Below, one piece after another: positions 51,752 through 59,312 of a stretch of 64,000 bases of DNA. Numbering within the stretch: position 1 is the stretch's first letter; each line of letters opens with the position of its first letter. Made by a program: the position numbers and the translations under genes. The notes under the pieces are model-generated. The model was given only the letters and a program-made list of their open reading frames with translations, was not told the origin of the DNA and ran no database searches. The DNA lies in contig NZ_KI912598.1 of the NCBI RefSeq assembly GCF_000519205.1, positions 324,390 through 388,389 of the forward strand, written 5' to 3'. This DNA is from Amycolatopsis taiwanensis DSM 45107. Lineage in GTDB: Bacteria; Actinomycetota; Actinomycetes; Mycobacteriales; Pseudonocardiaceae.

Positions 51752-52360
51752 ATGACCAAGCCCCGTGTCGACTTTTACTTCGACCCGATCTGCCCCTTCG
51801 CCTGGATCACCTCGCGCTGGATTCTCGAGGTGGAGAAGGAGCGGGACATCGACCTGAGGTTCCGGGTGATGAGCCTGTCGGTCCTGAACAGCGGCCGCGA
51901 CGACCTGCCCGAGCGTTACCAGGAGCTGATGGAGAAGGGGTGGGGGCCGGTACGGGTCGCCGTGGCGCTGGCGCAGCAGAAGGGCGAGGCGGTCCTGCGC
52001 GACTTCTACACGGAGTTCGGTCTCCGGTACCACAACCAGGGAAACAAGGACGTCACCGTGGTGCTGAAGGAAGCCCTGGAGGCGGTGGGCGCGTCCGCCG
52101 AGCTGACCGCCGCCGCGCAGTCCACCGAATACGACGAGGCGCTGCGCAAGAGCCACCACGAGGGCATGGACCCGGTGGGCATGGACGTCGGCACGCCGAC
52201 CATCCACATCGACGGGGTCGCCTTCTTCGGGCCGGTGCTGACCTCGATCCCGCGCGGCGAGGAAGCGGTGAAGATCTTCGACGGAGCCGTCGCGTTGGCC
52301 AGCTACCCCGACTTCTTCGAGCTGAAGCGGACCAGGAGCGGGGACCTCAAGTTCGACTGA
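51752..52360 (+). CDS. DsbA-like, mycothiol-dependent nitroreductase family (Rv2466c-like)
   Basis: 202 residues. Thioredoxin-like N terminus with F-D-P-I-C-P-F-A-W-I-T-S-R-W: Cys14 is kept, but the second Cys of the CPWC motif I recall for M. tuberculosis Rv2466c is Ala17 here. 'S-H-H-E-G-M-D', 'D-V-G-T-P-T-I-H-I-D-G-V-A-F-F-G-P-V-L' and 'F-E-L-K-R-T-R' are the family signatures. A monothiol form would act through a mixed disulfide with mycothiol. Probably protects against oxidants or reduces nitro compounds. Convergent with the MBL gene (14-bp overlap). Confidence 0.92.
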   Translation: MTKPRVDFYFDPICPFAWITSRWILEVEKERDIDLRFRVMSLSVLNSGRDDLPERYQELMEKGWGPVRVAVALAQQKGEAVLRDFYTEFGLRYHNQGNKDVTVVLKEALEAVGASAELTAAAQSTEYDEALRKSHHEGMDPVGMDVGTPTIHIDGVAFFGPVLTSIPRGEEAVKIFDGAVALASYPDFFELKRTRSGDLKFD

Positions 52361-53150
52361 CGCGGTCCAGTACGGGGCGGGTCGTGGCCTCGGGGAAGGG
52401 CGAGTGGGGCAGCGCCTCTTCGACGGACATTCGGCCCGCCTTGACCGCGCGGAACAACGTGGAGAGCTGGTGCAGCTGGTCCCGTTGCTCCTCGACGTAT
52501 GACACGTCCACCGGGGAGCCGTGTCCGGGTACTACGGTGTCCGGCCGCAGGGCGAGAATCTTGTCGAGAGCCTTGGGCCACCCCACCGGATCGGCGTCCG
52601 GGCCGATCGACGGCGGGGCGCCGACCTCGACCAGGTCCCCGGCGAACACCACCCCCGCGTCGGCGACGTGCACCATGAGGTCGCCGTCGGAGTGCGCGAG
52701 GCCGGGATGCAGCAGCGTGACCACCCGGCCGCCGAGGTCCAACTCGGTCTTGGTGGTCATCACCTCGTCCGGCAGTACGAGTTCCGCGTTGACGAGCCGG
52801 TCTGCCAGCTCGTGTTCGCCGTCCCGGACGAACCGGGCCGCGAACGCCGCACGGTCATGCTCGGCGTCGGCGGCCATCGCCGCCCGGCAACGATCGTGTG
52901 ACCAGACCGGGCACGGCCGAAACGGTGCGGTACCGAAGTAATGGTCGAAGTGGGCGTGCGTGATCACCACCGTCCACGGCAGACTCGTGACGCCCTTGAT
53001 CGCGGCCACGAACTCCGCACCCTGCACCTCGTCACCACCGGTGTCGATCACCAGGCACCGCTCCTGGCCCACGACGAGCCCGAGCGTCTGGTCGAGATGC
53101 TCGTAGCGCCGCGCGAGCACACCGTCGCCGACCTCCGTCCACTCACCCAC
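52347..53150 (-). CDS. MBL-fold metallo-hydrolase
   Basis: 267 residues from a GTG with AAGGCGG upstream; a TTG at 53183 would add 11. H-A-H-F-D-H (about residues 67-72) supplies the first zinc site, followed by H-S-D-G-D near 165 and V-P-G-H-G-S. The family includes thioesterases, lactamases and quorum-quenching enzymes; no substrate can be assigned. 'V-V-I-T-H-A-H-F-D-H-Y-F-G' is closest to the cyclase/B3-like hydrolase branch. Confidence 0.85.
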   Translation of the reverse strand: MGEWTEVGDGVLARRYEHLDQTLGLVVGQERCLVIDTGGDEVQGAEFVAAIKGVTSLPWTVVITHAHFDHYFGTAPFRPCPVWSHDRCRAAMAADAEHDRAAFAARFVRDGEHELADRLVNAELVLPDEVMTTKTELDLGGRVVTLLHPGLAHSDGDLMVHVADAGVVFAGDLVEVGAPPSIGPDADPVGWPKALDKILALRPDTVVPGHGSPVDVSYVEEQRDQLHQLSTLFRAVKAGRMSVEEALPHSPFPEATTRPVLDRVSRT

Positions 53151-53278
53151 AGCGACCGCCTTTTCCGGTGCGTTCAGGAGCAATGAATATTTGCTACGGA
53201 TAGCGCTACTCAGGGTAGCGTCGACGGCCGTCCCACCCGCAGCACGGAGGTGGGGAGGCGGGATGGCACACTCCAGGC

Positions 53279-53752
53279 GTGCATGTCTATGTGGGATCCG
53301 ATCATGCTGGATTCGAGCTGAAGAACCACCTGGTGTCCTACCTCAAGGGGAAGGGGCACGAGGTCACCGACATCGGCCCGTTCGTCTACGACGCCGCCGA
53401 CGACTACCCGGCCTTCTGCGTCGAGACGGCCCGGCGCGTGGTGGCCGACGAGGGCAGCCTCGGCCTGGTGATCGGCGGGTCGGGTAACGGCGAGCAGATC
53501 GCGGCCAACAAGGTGCCGGGCGCCCGGGCGGCGCTGGCGTGGAAACCGGAGATCGCCCAGTTGGCCCGCGAGCACAACCATGCCCAGTTGATCGGTATCG
53601 GCGCGCGGATGCACACCTTCGAAGAGGTCGAGGCGATCGTCGACGCGTTCCTGTCCACGCCGCCGTCTCCCGACGAACGGCACAACCGCCGGATCCGGCA
53701 ACTCGCCGACTACGAACGCACCGGAACGCCACCGCCGTTGCCGTCGGCCTGA
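53279..53752 (+). CDS. rpiB: Ribose-5-phosphate isomerase B
   Basis: 157 residues. V-G-S-D-H-A-G-F-E-L-K at 5-15, G-G-S-G-N-G-E-Q-I-A-A-N-K (catalytic Glu type, as in the mycobacterial enzyme that lacks the Cys of E. coli RpiB) and 'N-H-A-Q-L-I-G-I-G-A-R' near 105. Interconverts ribose-5-P and ribulose-5-P. Overlaps the glycosylase start (TGATG). Confidence 0.96.
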   Translation: MHVYVGSDHAGFELKNHLVSYLKGKGHEVTDIGPFVYDAADDYPAFCVETARRVVADEGSLGLVIGGSGNGEQIAANKVPGARAALAWKPEIAQLAREHNHAQLIGIGARMHTFEEVEAIVDAFLSTPPSPDERHNRRIRQLADYERTGTPPPLPSA

Positions 53753-54561
53753 TGCCCGAGGGACACACGCTCCACCGGCTCGCCCGCCTGCACCAGCGGC
53801 GGTACGCGGGCGGGCCGGTCGAGGTGAGCAGCCCACAGGGCAGGTTCGCCACCGAAGCATCCACTCTGGACGGTCAGGTGCTGGTGCGCGCCGAGGCGTA
53901 CGGCAAGCATCTCTTCCACGACTTCGGCCCGTCCGGCACCGTGCACGTCCATCTCGGGTTGTACGGCACGTTCACCGAGTCGAAGCTGCCGGCCGCGGCG
54001 CCGGTGGGCCAGGTGCGGCTCCGGCTCATCGGTAGTACACATTGGACGGATCTGCGCGGGCCGAACCGGTGCGAGCTGCTCACGCCGGACCGGGTGGATG
54101 CCATCAAGTCGCGCCTGGGCCCGGACCCGTTGCGGCGCGACGCGCGTCCCGAACGGGCGTGGGACAGGATCTCCGCGTCCCGTGCCCCGCTGGCCGCGCT
54201 GTTGATGGATCAAGCCGTGCTGGCGGGCGTCGGCAACGTATATCGCGCGGAAGTGCTGTTCCGGCACAACGTCGCGCCCATGACGCCGGGTCGTTCGCTG
54301 GATCCGGTGCTGTGGAAGGAAATCTGGACCGACCTGGTCACGCTGATGCGCGCGGGCGTGCGCACCGGGCGGATCGACACGGTGCACGACGAACACCTGC
54401 CCGAGGCCACCGGCCGCGCGCCCCGGCAGGACCGGCACGGCGGCGAGGTCTACGTCTATCGCCGTGCGGGCCAGCCCTGCCTGGTCTGCGGAACTCCGGT
54501 GGCCCACACGGAACTGGCCGGGCGCAACCTCTATTGGTGCCCCCGCTGCCAGCCCGCGTAG
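53752..54561 (+). CDS. nei: Fpg/Nei family DNA glycosylase (endonuclease VIII-like)
   Basis: 269 residues. The mature N terminus is P-E-G-H-T-L-H: Pro2 is the Schiff-base nucleophile and Glu3 the general acid. H2TH region L-M-D-Q-A-V-L-A-G-V-G-N-V-Y-R-A-E near 157-173 and the C-terminal zinc finger C-x-x-C (C-L-V-C-G, C-P-R-C). Removes oxidised pyrimidines and cuts at abasic sites. The rpiB-nei order is the same as in M. tuberculosis. Confidence 0.95.
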   Translation: MPEGHTLHRLARLHQRRYAGGPVEVSSPQGRFATEASTLDGQVLVRAEAYGKHLFHDFGPSGTVHVHLGLYGTFTESKLPAAAPVGQVRLRLIGSTHWTDLRGPNRCELLTPDRVDAIKSRLGPDPLRRDARPERAWDRISASRAPLAALLMDQAVLAGVGNVYRAEVLFRHNVAPMTPGRSLDPVLWKEIWTDLVTLMRAGVRTGRIDTVHDEHLPEATGRAPRQDRHGGEVYVYRRAGQPCLVCGTPVAHTELAGRNLYWCPRCQPA

Positions 54562-54570
54562 GCGACCGGA

Positions 54571-55374
54571 CTACCAGTCGCCGCCGCCGAAGTCGAACCC
54601 ACCGCCGTCGAAGCCGCCACCGTCGAAGCCCCCGCCATCGAAGCCGCCGCCATCTCCGCCGTCGAACCCGCCGTCGTCGGAGCCCCCGGCGTCGCCGCCG
54701 TCGGAGCCGCCCATCGCTTCGGCCTGGCCTGCGTCGTACCCGGCCTCCCAAGCCTGGGCGCTCGCGATGCCGCTCATGCCGCTGAACATCGCGCTGAACA
54801 GGAACATCGACCCGAGCCCCCACGCACCGGCGACCAGCGCCGGCTTCCACCAGGGCTCGCTGTACCAGCCCTGTGGCACCGGCCGGCCGGCCACGCGGCC
54901 GCCCGGGTAGTAGTACGGCGTGCCCTCGCCCGGGTTCGGGGAGGCCTCGTAGTCGCGCCCTTCGACCTCGACCTTGCGGTGCTCGGTGACCTTTCCGGCG
55001 CGCTCGCGTTCGATCTCCTCGGGCAGCTTCGGACCCGGGTCCATGCCCATCGCGGTCCGCGCCGCACGCACGTAGTACAGCCCTTCGAGAGCGGTCTCCT
55101 TCACCAGCTTGGCCTGCTCGGCGGTCTGGGCCTGCTCGAGTTGCGAACCGGCGGCGTTGTAGCGCTCGGCGGCGTCCGCCAGCGCCTGCTTCGACGCGGT
55201 GTCGGTGCCGGTGAGATTGAGTACCTGCCCGCCCAGCCGCTCCACCAGACGCCGGGCGTCGGCCTTGACGTCGTCGAGTTGGCGTTGCCGCGTCGCCGCC
55301 TGAGACTTGGCGAAATACACGATGCCGCCGCCGATGATCAGCAGGAGCACGATCACGGTGATCGCGGTGCCCAT
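54571..55374 (-). CDS. Membrane-anchored protein with Gly/Phe-Asp-rich C terminus
   Basis: 267 residues from an ATG with GGGGAG upstream; the frame extends further but without signals. N-terminal helix T-V-I-V-L-L-L-I-I-G-G-G-I-V-Y-F, a coiled-coil-like segment to ~110, a second hydrophobic part near 175-200 (G-A-W-G-L-G-S-M-F-L-F-S-A-M-F-S-G-M) and a C-terminal run of G-G-G-F-D-G-G-x repeats ending in F-G-G-G-D-W. It resembles the DUF1542-type/TPM-associated proteins of actinobacteria. Function unknown. Confidence 0.8.
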   Translation of the reverse strand: MGTAITVIVLLLIIGGGIVYFAKSQAATRQRQLDDVKADARRLVERLGGQVLNLTGTDTASKQALADAAERYNAAGSQLEQAQTAEQAKLVKETALEGLYYVRAARTAMGMDPGPKLPEEIERERAGKVTEHRKVEVEGRDYEASPNPGEGTPYYYPGGRVAGRPVPQGWYSEPWWKPALVAGAWGLGSMFLFSAMFSGMSGIASAQAWEAGYDAGQAEAMGGSDGGDAGGSDDGGFDGGDGGGFDGGGFDGGGFDGGGFDFGGGDW

Positions 55375-55628
55375 GGCCTTACTCCCCACGAATTCGGTGG
55401 TCTTGAACCGGACAAGGTCCGAAGTGTAACCAAGTACACACACCGTATTGGCCACCGCGAACCGGACATACCACCAACGTACTGGGCCGTCGGCAGGTTC
55501 CGGAAAAGAGGTGGATTCCACCCGCTCACAGGGGGAGCGGGGCGCCCGATCAGGTCTCACCCTCGGGTGGCGCACGGTCGCCGGTCGGGCGCGTTGGCCT
55601 GTCGGTGGCCGGTGGGAGACTGCCGGGC

Positions 55629-56219
55629 ATGACCGGATCGCAACCGAAGGCCGACCTTCACCGCTACCTGCAGACCGCCCGCGAATCGTTGCTGTGGAAG
55701 CTCGACGGGCTGTCGGAGTACGACGTCCGCCGCCCGTTGACGCCGACGGGGACCAACCTGCTGGGGCTGGTCAAGCATGTGGCCAGCACGGAGCTGGAGT
55801 ACTTCGGCCAGGTCTTCGGACGGCCGTCCGACCAACCGCTGCCCTGGTTCGCCGACGACGCCGAACCGAACGCCGACATGTGGGCCACCGCCGGCGAGTC
55901 CCGCGCGGAGATCATCGAGCTGTACCACCGGGCGTGGGCACATGCGGACGCGACCATCGACGCGCTGGCGCTGGACGCGACCGGCCAGGTGCCCTGGTGG
56001 CCGGCGGACCGGCGCGAGGTGACGCTGCACCAGATCCTGGTGCACATGATCGCCGAGACATATCGGCACGCCGGGCACGCCGACATCGTCCGGGAACTGA
56101 TCGACGGGGCCGTTGGGCTGCGGAAGGGCAACGACAACATGGCGCCGGGCGACCAGGCATGGTGGGACGGCTACCGGAGCCGGCTGGAACGCGTGGCGCA
56201 GGAAGCCGCCCAACGCTGA
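55629..56219 (+). CDS. DinB family (DUF664) protein
   Basis: 196 residues from the ATG with GGGAG upstream. Four-helix DinB fold with metal-binding His in V-K-H-V-A-S-T-E, and 'H-Q-I-L-V-H-M-I-A-E-T-Y-R-H-A-G-H-A-D' near the C terminus. Many actinobacterial members are mycothiol-dependent transferases or isomerases, which fits a mycothiol producer; the reaction here is unknown. Confidence 0.88.
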   Translation: MTGSQPKADLHRYLQTARESLLWKLDGLSEYDVRRPLTPTGTNLLGLVKHVASTELEYFGQVFGRPSDQPLPWFADDAEPNADMWATAGESRAEIIELYHRAWAHADATIDALALDATGQVPWWPADRREVTLHQILVHMIAETYRHAGHADIVRELIDGAVGLRKGNDNMAPGDQAWWDGYRSRLERVAQEAAQR

Positions 56220-56296
56220 CCGTGGCGAACAGCAGGTTCCGGGACTCTCTCCGTGAGCTGGAAGGCACCCACGGTAATAGCGGTGCTGGACGAAAA

Positions 56297-56312
56297 CTAG
56301 AACACGTTATAG
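56297..56312 (+). promoter_or_regulatory. KstR-like operator overlapping the promoter of the LLM operon
   Basis: CTAGAACACGTTATAG contains TNNAACNNGTTNNA, the KstR (cholesterol-catabolism TetR repressor) consensus, with CTA/TAG arms. TATAGT at 56309-56314 lies 7 bases before the ATG and probably is the -10 of a leaderless transcript, so a repressor here would block initiation. Confidence 0.6.
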
Positions 56313-56321
56313 TCTCGCGGC

Positions 56322-57194
56322 ATGAAGTTCACGCTGTCGGTCGCGATGAACCCGCTCGACCAGTTCGCGGAGCTGGCGCGGACAGCGGAAGAGAACGGCT
56401 TCTCCGCGATCGCGCTGCCGGACTCGCTGTTCTACTCGGAGGCCGTTTCGGCCGCGTATCCCTACACGCTCGACGGGAGCCGATTCTGGACCGAGGAGAC
56501 CCCGTGGTCGGACCCGCTCATCGCGGTCGCCTCGATGAGCGCGGTGACCAGCGAGATCTTCTTCTACACCTCGGTGCTCAAGCTCGGTTCGCGCAACCCG
56601 GTGCTGCTCGCGCGGCAGGTGGCGTCGGTCGCGGTGCTCAGCGGCGACCGGTTCGGGCTCGGACTCGGTGTCGGCTGGGCGCCGGAAGAGTTCGAATGGT
56701 GCGGCGCGCCCTACCAGCGGCGCGGGCGGCGGGTGGATGAGGCGATCGAGGTGCTGCGCCTGATCCTGGGTGGCGGCATGGTCTCCTACCACGGGGAATT
56801 CTTCGACTTCGGCAAGCTGCGCATGAGCCCGGCGCCGGCGAAGCGGGTCCCGTTCTACATCGGCGGCCACACCGAGCCGGCGCTGCGGCGCGCGGCGAAG
56901 GTGGGGGATGGCTGGGCATCGGCGATGATGAAACTGGACGACCTGCGCAGCACGATCAACCGGCTCGGCGAGCTCCGCGCGGAGTACGGGCGGGAAGCCG
57001 AGCCGTTCGAGATCCAGGCCGTGTGCGTCGACCGGTTCGGCCTGGACGGTTACCGCGAGCAGGCCGACATCGGCGTGACGGACGTCATCACGCAGCCCTG
57101 GGTGTTCGACGGCGTCGGTTTCGACGGCCCGCTGCAACAGAAGAAGGACGCCATCAAGAAGTTCGCCGACGAGATCATCGGGAAGTTGCCGTGA
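56322..57194 (+). CDS. LLM-class F420-dependent oxidoreductase
   Basis: 290 residues of the luciferase-like monooxygenase TIM barrel. F-T-L-S-V-A-M-N-P-L-D, 'S-D-P-L-I-A-V-A-S-M-S-A-V-T', 'R-F-G-L-G-L-G-V-G-W-A-P-E-E' and 'V-P-F-Y-I-G-G-H' are typical of the F420-dependent subgroup. It probably carries out hydride transfer with F420H2, not light emission. It shares an ATGA-type overlap (GTGA) with a SnoaL-like gene and has a KstR-like box upstream, so steroid or other hydrophobic substrate metabolism is plausible. Confidence 0.88.
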   Translation: MKFTLSVAMNPLDQFAELARTAEENGFSAIALPDSLFYSEAVSAAYPYTLDGSRFWTEETPWSDPLIAVASMSAVTSEIFFYTSVLKLGSRNPVLLARQVASVAVLSGDRFGLGLGVGWAPEEFEWCGAPYQRRGRRVDEAIEVLRLILGGGMVSYHGEFFDFGKLRMSPAPAKRVPFYIGGHTEPALRRAAKVGDGWASAMMKLDDLRSTINRLGELRAEYGREAEPFEIQAVCVDRFGLDGYREQADIGVTDVITQPWVFDGVGFDGPLQQKKDAIKKFADEIIGKLP

Positions 57195-57637
57195 GCATCG
57201 ACGTCTGCTGGGACCCCTCCGCCGAGCAGCCCGCCGCGCGGGTCGCGGCGTGGCGGTCGATGAACGCCACGGTCCGCGGCGACAAGCGGGAATGGCTTTC
57301 GCTGTTCGCGTCCACCGCCGTGATCGAGGACCCCGTCGGACCCTCGATGTTCGATCCCGAGGGCAAAGGCCACCACGGCCACGACGGGATCTCGGCGTTC
57401 TGGGACCTTGCCATCGCCAAGGTCGAGCGGTTCCGGTTCACCATCCGGGACTCCCACGCGGCCGGAACGGAGGTGGCGAACGTCGGCACGATCACCACGT
57501 TTCTGCCCGGTGGCTACCGGGTCGACACCGACGGGGTGTTCGTCTACCGGGTCGATGAGGCCGGGCTGATCCGGTCGATGCGCGCCTTCTGGGAGGTCGA
57601 CCGGGCCATGGCCACGGCCCGGCGGGTCGACGACTGA
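57191..57637 (+). CDS. SnoaL-like / ketosteroid-isomerase-fold protein
   Basis: 148 residues, start overlapping the LLM stop. NTF2-like fold: A-A-W-R-S-M-N-A-T-V-R-G-D-K-R-E-W-L-S-L-F, E-D-P-V-G-P (conserved Asp), and G-T-I-T-T-F-L-P-G-G-Y-R-V-D-T-D-G-V-F-V-Y. Such proteins include steroid delta-isomerases and hydratases. The pairing with the LLM gene suggests a common substrate. Confidence 0.82.
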   Translation: MSIDVCWDPSAEQPAARVAAWRSMNATVRGDKREWLSLFASTAVIEDPVGPSMFDPEGKGHHGHDGISAFWDLAIAKVERFRFTIRDSHAAGTEVANVGTITTFLPGGYRVDTDGVFVYRVDEAGLIRSMRAFWEVDRAMATARRVDD

Positions 57638-57730
57638 CGCGCCCGCCCCGGCCGGCAGTGGGTGGGGCCCTGCGATCACCCAGGCGTGAGCCGCTAGACT
57701 GGTGTCGCGCCCGGGTCCTCCCGGGCGTAT

Positions 57731-57801
57731 GCGGGCGTAGCTCAATGGTAGAGCCCCAGTCTTCCAAACTGGCTACGCGGGTTCGATTCCCGTCGCCCGC
57801 T
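57731..57801 (+). tRNA. tRNA-Gly (anticodon TCC)
   Basis: 71 nt. Acceptor stem GCGGGCG / CGCCCGC, D arm with AGCTC...GAGC, anticodon loop C-T-TCC-A-A between CCAGT and ACTGG, T arm GCGGG-TTCGATT-CCCGT, and discriminator T; no encoded CCA. It reads GGA/GGG codons. Confidence 0.95.
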
Positions 57802-57901
57802 CCGAGACAGGTGAGCCCTGGTCACGCTTCGCGTTTCGCCCTGGTCTCTCCGCCCTTATTCCGGGGCCGAGCCCCCAGACCCCCGCCGGGGGGCGAGCCC
57901 C
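57801..57901. repeat. Direct repeat (left copy) beginning at the end of tRNA-Gly
   Basis: About 100 bp that recur at 59132-59231 with roughly 80% identity by eye (shared CCGAGA, TCACGCT, GCGTTTCGCC, GTCTCTCCGCC, TTATTCCGGG and GACCCCCGCC). The right half is a GC-rich palindrome (family 2) with GCCCCCAGACCCCCGCCGG and GGGCGAGCCCC. Confidence 0.65.
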
Positions 57902-58141
57902 TTACCCCCACGCGGTGCTGGTTGTGCATGAGCGTGCCACCCCCGTGTGGCGTCGGATAGTCCGTTAAAGCCGTCGAGGAGTGTGGCGATGGCCTCGGCG
58001 CCATCCTGGTCCAGCCGGCGAAGACGCCGTGGGCTCCGGCCATGGCCGCCGGCGGAAGACCCCCGCAGACGTTGGCGTGGCGGTCGTGACGTCGTCGGTC
58101 TCTACATGGGATCCGCCGGACAACGCGGGGTGCTCGCGGTG
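57802..58141. other. Gap after tRNA-Gly, no gene
   Basis: 340 bp. The left third is the direct repeat; the rest is open in several frames but without ribosome sites or recognisable proteins. Confidence 0.45.
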
Positions 58142-58588
58142 TCAGTCGGGCCAGTTCCAGCGCGGCACGTTGCGGATGGGGTGAAGCTCGGCATCGGTCT
58201 TGGCCCACGAGTTCTGCTGGGCGACCTGTGAGCCGAACTCCAGGTGCTCACGCACAGCCTGCCGGAATGGCTCGTCGTTGGGCAGCCCGGCTTCGCCGAT
58301 CGCCTCCAGATAGAGAGTTACAAAGCGTTCCCGTTGGTCATCGGTGATCTTCAGGTGCCGGTGCACGTCGATGATGTATTGGAAACCCAGTTCCTGCGTG
58401 AAGCGATCGGGGCCGCCGAATGACTCGGCGGTGAACCAGGTCAGATGATCAATGTGTGTCGGTACCCGTTCCTTGAACTGCGCCTTCAGCACAGGGTCAG
58501 CGAGAACCTTGTCATAGAACAACTCCTCGAGGCGGTGCAGCGCTTCGTCACCACCGGCATGCTCGTAGAGGGTCTCTGAGGGCTCCAT
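58142..58588 (-). CDS. Truncated hemoglobin family protein (second globin of the window)
   Basis: 148 residues from an internal ATG (M-E-P-S-E-T-L-Y-E-H-A-G-G); a frame start 36 bp upstream is less likely. Y-E-H-A-G-G-D-E-A-L-H-R-L-E-E-L-F-Y-D-K-V-L-A-D-P-x-L opens the A-B helices; 'V-H-R-H-L-K-I' holds the proximal His candidate, and 'E-H-L-E-F-G-S-Q-V-A-Q-Q-N-S-W-A' is a C-terminal signature of the group II 'oxidoreductase' branch. It binds heme/O2 or NO; distinct from glbO. No ribosome site is obvious. Lies between the two direct repeats. Confidence 0.85.
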   Translation of the reverse strand: MEPSETLYEHAGGDEALHRLEELFYDKVLADPVLKAQFKERVPTHIDHLTWFTAESFGGPDRFTQELGFQYIIDVHRHLKITDDQRERFVTLYLEAIGEAGLPNDEPFRQAVREHLEFGSQVAQQNSWAKTDAELHPIRNVPRWNWPD

Positions 58589-58955
58589 GGGACAGAGAAT
58601 TTCGGGTCCTGGTCGAGCTGTCAACTGCCAGTTTCACCCCGGCCAGCCGCTGCTGGCTCAATTTCGTGGGACGCTATGTCTTGACCAAGGCCGGGTGGTA
58701 ACTTCCTCGAATCACCCGCATACTGCAAGCGAATTAACGACTCGTGACACTAGCCAGTTTCTCAACGGTATGAGCTGGCCGTCGCGGGCCAGCAGGAGCG
58801 GCAGTGCCCGACGCGGAACAGCAGCGCTTTCGGGCGTTTTCCAACGCCGTGTCGAGCGTTGAGGCGTCTACCGGAAGGTTCTGCGCCGCAACCGATCGCG
58901 CTGTAGATTTCCGGCAGCCAGGTCTGCCGGTCCTGACCATCAGGCGCGGTCGTCG

Positions 58956-59117
58956 TCAGGCTGGTCGACACCATCGGTCCCGAAACCCTGGGATCGCTAC
59001 TTCGACTCGGAGGGTGCCGTGATGCCAGAGCACCGAGTGGTGGTCGCGTTCGGGGCCGATGAAGCCAGCATCGTCAGCCAGGAACGCGAAGGCGCTAACA
59101 ACTTCGGTGACATAGTT
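58956..59117 (-). pseudogene. Possible remnant of a small hypothetical gene
   Basis: On the minus strand, N-Y-V-T-E-V-V-S-A-F-A-F-L-A-D-D-A-G-F-I-G-P-E-R-D and L-R-V-E-V-A-I-P-G-F-R-D resemble a real protein segment, but there is no start codon or ribosome site and the frame ends after 53 residues. Tentative. Confidence 0.2.
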
Positions 59118-59131
59118 GCGACGCGTAGCGT

Positions 59132-59231
59132 TCCGAGATAGGCGGACCCTGCTCACGCTGTGCGTTTCGCCTTGTCTCTCCGCCATTATTCCGGGAGCCG
59201 ATCCCCGGACCCCCGCCACGGGGCGAGCCCC
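59132..59231. repeat. Direct repeat (right copy)
   Basis: Counterpart of the repeat next to tRNA-Gly, 1331 bp away in the same orientation. It does not include the tRNA 3' end. Confidence 0.65.
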
Positions 59232-59312
59232 CTGCCCCTCGGGCGGTCCGGTCGTGCCGAGCCCCTCCAGTAGGTCGGGGCACTGAGGGGCCTTCGGCTG
59301 ACGTCAACTCCA

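Larger units (their letters stand above)
58589..59312. other. Gene-poor stretch with remnant sequence
   Basis: 724 bp, less GC-rich and with more stop codons than its neighbours. It contains a possible gene fragment (58956-59117) and the right direct repeat, but no intact gene that I can support. Confidence 0.5.

Noticed and set aside
57822..58208. 128-residue minus-strand ORF after tRNA-Gly
   Set aside because: It runs through the GC-rich repeat and into the end of the globin gene, has Arg/His/Pro-rich shadow composition and no ribosome site.
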